DNA from: Apoda limacodes
Lineage: Eukaryota; Arthropoda; Insecta; Lepidoptera; Limacodidae
Reading direction: 5' to 3'
Assembly: GCA_946406115.1 (NCBI GenBank)
Contig: OX291542.1
Span: 1,884,959 to 1,948,958 of the forward strand
DNA length: 64,000 nucleotides
Under the pieces are notes generated by a model, which was not told the origin of the DNA, did not search any database, and saw nothing but the letters and a program-made list of their open reading frames with translations. The position numbers were made by a program, and so were the translations under genes. This document shows positions 58,311-64,000 of this stretch, one piece after another; the first letter of the stretch is position 1; each line of letters starts with the position of its first letter.

Positions 58311-60550
58311 GATCTTTTACTTCTCAAATACAACAACAGTTGTATGCGTTAAAAAATTTAGATCAATCGGTCGATGACTGGGATATGATATTAATATCTA
58401 TTTTAAGTAGAAAATTAGATAACTTTACTAATAGGGCTTACCATCTTGATAAGGTGAAGTCAGACAAGGTGCCTACCTTATCTGAGTTTTTAATTTTCTT
58501 AGAAAAGCGTGCTATAGCGCTAGAGGACAGTCCTCAAGACAAAAGTTTTCACTATGAGAACAAGTTTAAGTCTAATTCATTTCAAAAGGTGAGTAATATT
58601 GCCACTGATATACCACATTCTAAATGTATGTTTTGCGAAAAGACGGACCATCTGATCTTTTTATGCCCTAAATTTAAAATGTCTACAGTTATAGACCGAC
58701 TTGCATTTGTCGAGTCACAAAAATTGTGTGTCATCTGCCTTAAAGCCCATGCTGGTAAGTGCAAATTTAACTTCAAATGTAGACATTGCAAACAGAAACA
58801 TAATTCCCTCTTGCATCAAGATGAGTCAAAAGAAACAATGCAAACACCACTGCAAGAGAAGACAGTAAACTGTTATTCAAATATTAGAACTTGTAATAAT
58901 GTCTTGCTTCCAATTGTCAAAGTAAAGGTTATTGACAATAGTGGTAATGAAATGTTTGTAAAGGCCTTGTTAGATAGTGGAAGTCAAGCATCATTGGTGA
59001 AAAGTAGTCTAGTAGAAAAGTTAAATTTAAAAACCTTACCACAGAATACAAATATAATAGGTATTGGCAATAAAATCAATAAAGTAAACAGAAGTGTATA
59101 TCTATCCATTTTTTCATGTATTAACAATAATAAATGTAAGGTAAATTGTCACATTGTTCATAACATTACAGCTATGTTACCGCAGCATAATTTTGATGCA
59201 TCGGTTTTGAATGTTCCTTATGATATCAAACTTTCTGATGAACATTTTAATGAGCCGTCAGAAATTTCTATTTTGCTAGGAGCTGATATCTATTTCAGGT
59301 GCTTACTAGAAGGCCACATAAAATTGGAAAATGGTTTAGTGTTACAGAATACTGTTTTTGGATATGTTGTTGGTGGCAGTCTAAATTGTATTATAGCGTG
59401 TAATGTTTCAAATACTATGGTGTCTAACTTTGTCACAAGTGATAAAAATGTGAATAACTTAGAAAACATTATGGAGCAATTTTGGCTGTCTGAAAAAATC
59501 CCTGAAGTAGCCAAAAATAATAATCAAATCCCTGAATTTAAAAAAGCTGAAGAAATATTCAAAAGTTCAGTAAAATTGGAGCATAACCAGTTTCAAGTTG
59601 ATATTCCACTTGCAACTCCGGTGAATGAGTTGCAACTCGGTGACTCCTTCTCAGTGGCACTTCAGAGATTTTTATCATTAGAAAAGAAATTCAAGAATGA
59701 GAAATCATATTTTGAACAGTATAAAAAGTTTATTGATGAATATATCTCAATGGGACATGCTAAAATAGTAGACATAAATACTTACAATCTTTTTGATGAT
59801 CCGGTATACTTTCTCTCGCATCACGCAGTGCTGAAAGAGGATAGCAGGACAACTAAAATAAGGGTCGTTTTCAATGGAAGTATGTTGACTAAAAATAATC
59901 TTTCCCTTAACTCTGTTATGCTGAATGGTGATATCCCTCAGAAAGAACTTTTTGATATCCTTATTCTTTTTCGAACATACTTATTTACTCTGATTTGTGA
60001 TATAGAAAAAATGTTTAGAAATATACTTATAAATGATAAACATAAATGCTTACAAAACATACTTTGGCGTGATGATCCATTGAAGCCCCTCAATTGTTTG
60101 CAGCTACAAACAGTGACTTATGGTTTAAAGGCATCCACTTACCTGAGTACTAGGTGTCTTGTAGAATTGGCATGTCGTTATGAGCATAAGTACCCACTTG
60201 CTGCACAGGCTATGCATTTTAATACTTACGTTGATGATATACTCGCTGGTTCTGACAGTGTCGAACTTCTTAAAGATCTGAAAAATCAATTGGTAAGTAT
60301 GTTAAGTTTAGGTGCTTTTAGACTACACAAATGGTGTTCTAATGTAGAAGAAGTAATCGCTGATATACCTGTGGAACAAAGATATTTCAATGAAATAGAT
60401 ATTAACAAAAATAACATTATTAAAACTTTAGGCATTAAATATGAAGTTGATACAGACTCTTTTACATTTACTTGTCCTGTTAAAAGTGAACATGATTTGA
60501 ATACCAAAAGAAGAATTTTAAGTTTCATAGGTAAAATGTTTGATCCTTAA
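58283..60550 (+). CDS. BEL/Pao gag C-terminus, protease and reverse transcriptase
   Basis: 755 codons. Positions below are codon numbers from 58283. About 20-90 complete the gag domain. A CCHC knuckle (CMFCEKTDHLIFLC) is followed by CVICLKAHAGKC and CRHCKQKHNSLLH. The aspartic protease active site is LLDSGSQASLVKSS with Asp231. The reverse transcriptase includes KIRVVFNGS, a LICDIEKMFRNI block, YGLKAST and the catalytic YVDD at about 649-652 (nt 60227-60238). The frame ends KMFDP then TAA (60548-60550). In the family the next residue is normally Leu, and TAA is one base from TTA, so this looks like a point nonsense mutation inside the polyprotein. Confidence 0.9.
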   Translation: MQKGTAINLRSFTSQIQQQLYALKNLDQSVDDWDMILISILSRKLDNFTNRAYHLDKVKSDKVPTLSEFLIFLEKRAIALEDSPQDKSFHYENKFKSNSFQKVSNIATDIPHSKCMFCEKTDHLIFLCPKFKMSTVIDRLAFVESQKLCVICLKAHAGKCKFNFKCRHCKQKHNSLLHQDESKETMQTPLQEKTVNCYSNIRTCNNVLLPIVKVKVIDNSGNEMFVKALLDSGSQASLVKSSLVEKLNLKTLPQNTNIIGIGNKINKVNRSVYLSIFSCINNNKCKVNCHIVHNITAMLPQHNFDASVLNVPYDIKLSDEHFNEPSEISILLGADIYFRCLLEGHIKLENGLVLQNTVFGYVVGGSLNCIIACNVSNTMVSNFVTSDKNVNNLENIMEQFWLSEKIPEVAKNNNQIPEFKKAEEIFKSSVKLEHNQFQVDIPLATPVNELQLGDSFSVALQRFLSLEKKFKNEKSYFEQYKKFIDEYISMGHAKIVDINTYNLFDDPVYFLSHHAVLKEDSRTTKIRVVFNGSMLTKNNLSLNSVMLNGDIPQKELFDILILFRTYLFTLICDIEKMFRNILINDKHKCLQNILWRDDPLKPLNCLQLQTVTYGLKASTYLSTRCLVELACRYEHKYPLAAQAMHFNTYVDDILAGSDSVELLKDLKNQLVSMLSLGAFRLHKWCSNVEEVIADIPVEQRYFNEIDINKNNIIKTLGIKYEVDTDSFTFTCPVKSEHDLNTKRRILSFIGKMFDP

Positions 60551-61099
60551 GGATTAATTGGTCCAGTTGTTGTTGTGGCCAAACTATTTATGCAAGAACT
60601 ATGGGCTTTAAAAATTGATTGGGACTGTTTACTTCCAACAAAACAATTAAGTACCTGGAACAAATTTTTAAAAAATTTAAGTGCAATGCAAAAATTTACT
60701 ATTAGTAGAGGTTTGAATAACCCTACTGCCAGGTTGATCCAGCTTATAGGATATGCTGATGCCTCCTTTCAAGCATTTGGATGTTGTCTATATCTCCGAA
60801 TTGTATCGGAGGATGGTAAAATAAGTGTTAATCTCCTTTGTTCTAAGTCAAGAGTTGCTTCTTTAAGTAAAGATTACACAATTCCGCAGCTTGAATTGAA
60901 TGCTTCGTTATTGTTGGCCCAGTTAAGTAATAGGGTTAGCCATATACTACAGTCTAGGTTTTCTCATGATATACTGCTTTATAGTGACTCACAAATTGTG
61001 CTTGCATGGATAAGTAGTGGTACAACAAAAAGCAATGCTTATGTTAATAATAGGGTCAATCAGATAAAAAAATTAACTATCCCATTGGTCTTATATTAA
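60551..61099 (+). CDS. BEL/Pao RNase H-like / Peptidase_A17-type region
   Basis: In the same frame as the upstream polymerase after the TAA. It starts GLIGPVVVVAKLFMQELWAL, the classic segment following FDP in BEL/Pao, then YADASFQAFGCCLYLR, TIPQLELNASLLLAQL and LYSDSQIVLAWI, with the acidic residues expected of RNase H. It ends at a TAA (61097-61099), but the homologous reading continues in another frame as YINSSNPADLLSRG, so a one-base shift lies near 61085-61095. Confidence 0.85.
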   Translation, partial: GLIGPVVVVAKLFMQELWALKIDWDCLLPTKQLSTWNKFLKNLSAMQKFTISRGLNNPTARLIQLIGYADASFQAFGCCLYLRIVSEDGKISVNLLCSKSRVASLSKDYTIPQLELNASLLLAQLSNRVSHILQSRFSHDILLYSDSQIVLAWISSGTTKSNAYVNNRVNQIKKLTIPLVLY

Positions 61100-61658
61100 C
61101 AGTTCCTCAAATCCTGCGGATTTGCTTTCAAGAGGGTGTGACCCACATAAATTGCACTCACAAAAATTGTGGTGGCATGGTCCTCCTCATTTGTCTCTTC
61201 CAGACTTTAACCATCAGCAGTTTGATAGCTCACCTATCAAAACAGATGAGCATGAAGCTAAAACTGAAATATGCAGTAACATTAACAAAGTAGAGTCCGA
61301 TTTTAATCTTTTTAATAAATATTCAGATTTTAATAAACTTCAACGAATAGTAGCCTATATTTTCAGATTTTATAACAATTCTAAGTTCAAAACTGCTAAA
61401 ATTGATGGTGCCCTCACAACTCTAGAATTGAATAAGTCAATGCTGCTTATAATAAAAAATGTTCAAAGTAATTATTTTGCCAAGGAGATAGATGCACTTG
61501 ACAGAGGCATTCCTATAAAATCAGCACTAAGTAATTTACATCCATTTTTGGATCAAGAAAAGTTACTAAGAGTAGGAGGTAGACTACAAAATGCCAATAA
61601 TATAGCATATGATAAAAAATATCCTATAATCCTACCAAAATCTTGTCATATCACCTGA
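61100..61658 (+). CDS. BEL/Pao linker and integrase zinc-binding N-terminus
   Basis: Opens with SSNPADLLSRGCDP and WWHGPPHLSLPD, both typical of BEL/Pao between RNase H and integrase. It then has a lysine/asparagine-rich linker and RVGGRLQNANNIAYDKKYPI with ILPKSCHIT. The TGA at 61656-61658 is bypassed by a one-base shift to the frame that continues LIIQREHLRLLHAGP. Confidence 0.8.
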
Positions 61659-62149
61659 TTATACAAAGAGAACACTTAAGATTGCTCCATGCTGGTCCTA
61701 AATTGGTGTTCAGCTCACTATCGCAAAGGTTTTGGCTTATGAATGGAATTAGGGAATGTAAAAAAGTTTTACATAAATGTATTAAGTGCTTCCGAATAAA
61801 AGCTGTAGCTGCTAAACAGTTGATGGGCTCATTACCTTATCAAAGAATTACTGCTGCTAGGTCTTTTGAAGTAACAGGTGTTGATTTTTGTGGTCCATTC
61901 AACCTGAAAATAGCTAGAATAAGAAGACCATTAATAACTAAAGCTTATGTAGCAATATTTGTCTGTTTTTCAACGAAAGCTATACATACTGAGTTAGTTA
62001 GTAACTTAACTACTGAAACGTTCTTAGCATGTCTCAAGCGCTTTATTGCAATGCGTGGTTTGCCTCGGCAAATATACTGCGATAATGGTTCCACATTCAA
62101 GGGAGCATCTAATCAACTACATGAATTGTATAAATTATTTTTATCTTAA
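61643..62149 (+). CDS. BEL/Pao integrase, HHCC finger and first part of core
   Basis: The HHCC finger is REHLRLLHAGPK...HKCIKC. The core includes FEVTGVDFCGPFN (first Asp), a AIFVCFSTKAIHTELVSNL block and RQIYCDNGSTFKGA (second Asp). It ends LYKLFLS then TAA (62147-62149), and the reading continues in the same frame afterwards, so this is a single in-frame stop. Confidence 0.85.
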   Translation: MSYHLIIQREHLRLLHAGPKLVFSSLSQRFWLMNGIRECKKVLHKCIKCFRIKAVAAKQLMGSLPYQRITAARSFEVTGVDFCGPFNLKIARIRRPLITKAYVAIFVCFSTKAIHTELVSNLTTETFLACLKRFIAMRGLPRQIYCDNGSTFKGASNQLHELYKLFLS

Positions 62150-62791
62150 AGTCACAGAGAATTTGTAAACAATTTTTGTTCTCAGAATTATATAACATTT
62201 AAATTTATTCCATGTTACTCCCCTGAATTTGGAGGCCTCTGGGAGGCAGGGGTAAAAAGTCTAAAATACCATTTAAAAAGAATAGTGGGTAATCTAGCAC
62301 TTACCTTTGAAGAATTGTACACAGTTATCACACAAATTGAGGCTGTACTAAACTCGAGGCCGTTGCTCCCTATGAGCTCAGATGTATCAGACTATAATTA
62401 TTTAACACCTGGTCACTTTCTCATAGGTGCTCCTATGACCAGCTACCCAGAGATGAATTTTACTGAGAGTAATGTTAATAAATTAAAATTCTGGAATATT
62501 TGCACCAAGCTGAAACAGGATTTCTGGAAAGTCTGGTCTCAGGACTACCTAACACAATTACAAAACCGTCCCAAATGGAGGCACAATCAACCTAATCTTA
62601 AGGTAGGTGACTTAGTAATTGTCAAAACTAATAATACCTTACCATTTGAATGGCCAATGGCCAGGATTATAAAAACCATTCCTGGACCAGACAATATGGT
62701 AAGAGTGGCAGAAATTAAAATGCCTCATTCTGATAAAATTTATACTAGATCATATGTAAAATTATGCCCTCTTCCAATTAATGAGGATTAA
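62150..62791 (+). CDS. BEL/Pao integrase end and DUF5641-like C-terminus
   Basis: In frame with the preceding segment. FIPCYSPEFGGLWEAGVKSL supplies the catalytic Glu. Next come LTFEELYTVITQIEAVLNSR and LTPGHFLIGAP, then a C-terminal KWRHNQPNLKVGDLVIVK with FEWPMARI and IYTRSYVKLCPLP, the standard end of BEL/Pao polyproteins. The stop is TAA at 62789-62791. About 314 bp of untranslated DNA separate it from the 3' LTR. Confidence 0.85.
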   Translation, partial: SHREFVNNFCSQNYITFKFIPCYSPEFGGLWEAGVKSLKYHLKRIVGNLALTFEELYTVITQIEAVLNSRPLLPMSSDVSDYNYLTPGHFLIGAPMTSYPEMNFTESNVNKLKFWNICTKLKQDFWKVWSQDYLTQLQNRPKWRHNQPNLKVGDLVIVKTNNTLPFEWPMARIIKTIPGPDNMVRVAEIKMPHSDKIYTRSYVKLCPLPINED

Positions 62792-63105
62792 AACTTGATG
62801 TAAAATAAAGTACAAACAGTGTTAACCATCTGTAAGTTTTAAAATTACTTAGTAAAATTGCTAACTTACTAACATATACTTAATATTAAAAATAAATACC
62901 TAAGCTTATAATAAGAAACAAGAAAACTATCATACTTTTGTAAAATTACTGTATATATAGTTACTTAATATAAAATAAAAACAATTATATATGTTAATTT
63001 AAAAATAAATAAATAATTAAGTTCTATGTATTTTATATCTTAAAATGTGTTGTAAATTTAGTACTTTTATAAATTTAATCTTGCACATTCGCTGGCCCCA
63101 ACTTA

Positions 63106-63291
63106 TGTTTGATACACAAACATAAATATTTAATGTGGCAACATTTTTTTATTTTCATCTTTGATGATATACTCTGTAACTCTCTCTGTTAGCTCTGTGT
63201 CAATGACCAGTAACATAAAACTTAATATAAGTTTATTAAATAATAAAACCAAGTTTTATTTAAATATTCCATGTGGAAGCTATATTCTACA
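63106..63291 (+). repeat. 3' LTR of BEL/Pao element
   Basis: Identical by eye to 57036-57221. The 20 bases before it (cattcgctggccccaactta) are not purine-rich. Confidence 0.95.
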
Positions 63292-64000
63292 CTGTTAAAA
63301 AAGGTTTATGCTAAATTTGAAGTAGATTGGACCAAGGAATCACGTTGTCCCATACAAACTTTACCCCCCTTTTTCACCCCCTTAGGATTAGAATTCCGGA
63401 AAAATTCTTTCTTATCGAATGTCTACGTCATACAAAGATCACACCCTCCAAGTTTCAGGTCTCTACGATGAGCAGTTTAGGATGTGCGTTGATCCGTCGT
63501 CGGTCATTCAGGACAAAGCATTTTATATGTATAGATTGCAGTGGACTTGTTGATCCTTAAAAGGATTTGACAACTCCTGAAATTTTCTGCAAAATTTTCA
63601 AAACGAAGAAAGAAAGCGCGTCAATTCCAAACAAATATATGTATTTATTTAAGCTCCCGTCCGGACCATTGTCCACTGGCAGTTTTATGACAGCAAAGAA
63701 CCGCCCTAACCAGAAAGGGCCGCGTCCGAGAAGATCTCCAAATGGTAATTGCCCGATCTTATAGGATACGTACGTTTATATTACGAAGCCGCCAGTTGAA
63801 ATCTTCATTTAAAGTTTATGGAATATTAATAAATTGATCGTAATCGTTATTTTCTCTTAGATAGTGAAACTTGAACCTTTCGAAGTTTTTTTATATACAT
63901 GCAGCCAGAGGTCGCTGCGGGGTATATCGGAAACAATAATCCTATTAAATGTGTAAAGTTACAATGTATACATCTTTTTATGGAATAAAAAAAAAGTGTA
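63292..64000. other. Right flank of BEL/Pao element, older repeat DNA
   Basis: After the CTGTT duplication, 63297-63510 carries tgctaaatttgaagtagatt, cacgttgtcccatacaaact and tccaagtttcaggtctctac, resembling a lepidopteran interspersed repeat that continues from the left flank. The remainder is AT-rich. The frames at 63271-63764 have no recognisable product. Confidence 0.4.

Larger units (their letters stand above)
57036..63291 (+). mobile_element. Full-length BEL/Pao LTR retrotransposon with perfect target duplication
   Basis: 6256 bp bounded by two 186-bp LTRs (57036-57221 and 63106-63291) that are identical by eye and run TGT...ACA. It is flanked by the direct repeat CTGTT (57031-57035 and 63292-63296). 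Order inside: primer-binding site, gag-like N-terminal region, zinc knuckles, protease, reverse transcriptase, RNase H, integrase and a C-terminal domain, all on the plus strand. This order (protease-RT-RNase H-integrase) and the domain content fit BEL/Pao. No purine-rich tract is obvious before the 3' LTR. Despite identical LTRs the polyprotein contains three frame shifts and two in-frame stops. Confidence 0.95.

Overview
The window looks like nuclear DNA from an insect, most likely a moth or butterfly. It is AT-rich and intron-rich, with TATA plus TCAGT-type promoters. It holds several interspersed repeat families that I associate with Lepidoptera, such as GGTTCCGTACC...GGAACCCT elements and tRNA-derived SINEs. 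There are no bacterial operons, CRISPR arrays, rRNA genes or convincing tRNA genes. Most long open frames are pieces of transposable elements.

Layout: 1-1880 holds two LINE fragments. 3486-5690 is a broken hAT transposase split by a 933-bp inverted-repeat element (4071-5003), followed by minisatellites and SINEs to about 7.9 kb. 9886-19829 is bounded by a 15-bp terminal inverted repeat (CACTGAGAAAAATTT) flanked by TA, with repeat arrays inside each end. Its interior carries a damaged multi-exon gene for a SAM-like protein, so it may be one ~9.9-kb DNA transposon with cargo. An RTE-type endonuclease fragment (19890-20620) and a hAT deletion derivative (22190-22783) follow, then about 6 kb of AT-rich DNA with little content.

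The best host gene is at 29785-40620. A TATA box, an initiator and eight exons with consistent splice phases encode a 349-residue secreted protein. It has a signal peptide, a long Asn/Ser/Asp/Tyr-rich exon with three ~41-residue repeats, and a tail assembled from small phase-1 exons that ends in a Gly-Leu-rich segment. Its introns hold a Penelope-like element, minisatellites, a SINE and a LINE fragment. I do not recognise the family. A silk, glue or other extracellular structural protein is a guess from composition.

Downstream are two large minisatellites (42-bp x 10; 68-bp x 15) and a 1.85-kb fold-back element (44078-45926). Then come a LINE fragment, a degraded Ty3/Gypsy element (48060-50640), a degraded BEL/Pao remnant (52140-53572) and an RTE 3' end. 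The last large unit is a full-length BEL/Pao retrotransposon (57036-63291) with LTRs identical by eye and a perfect CTGTT target duplication, but with broken reading frames. All calls come from reading the sequence and from remembered family hallmarks. No database search was possible.
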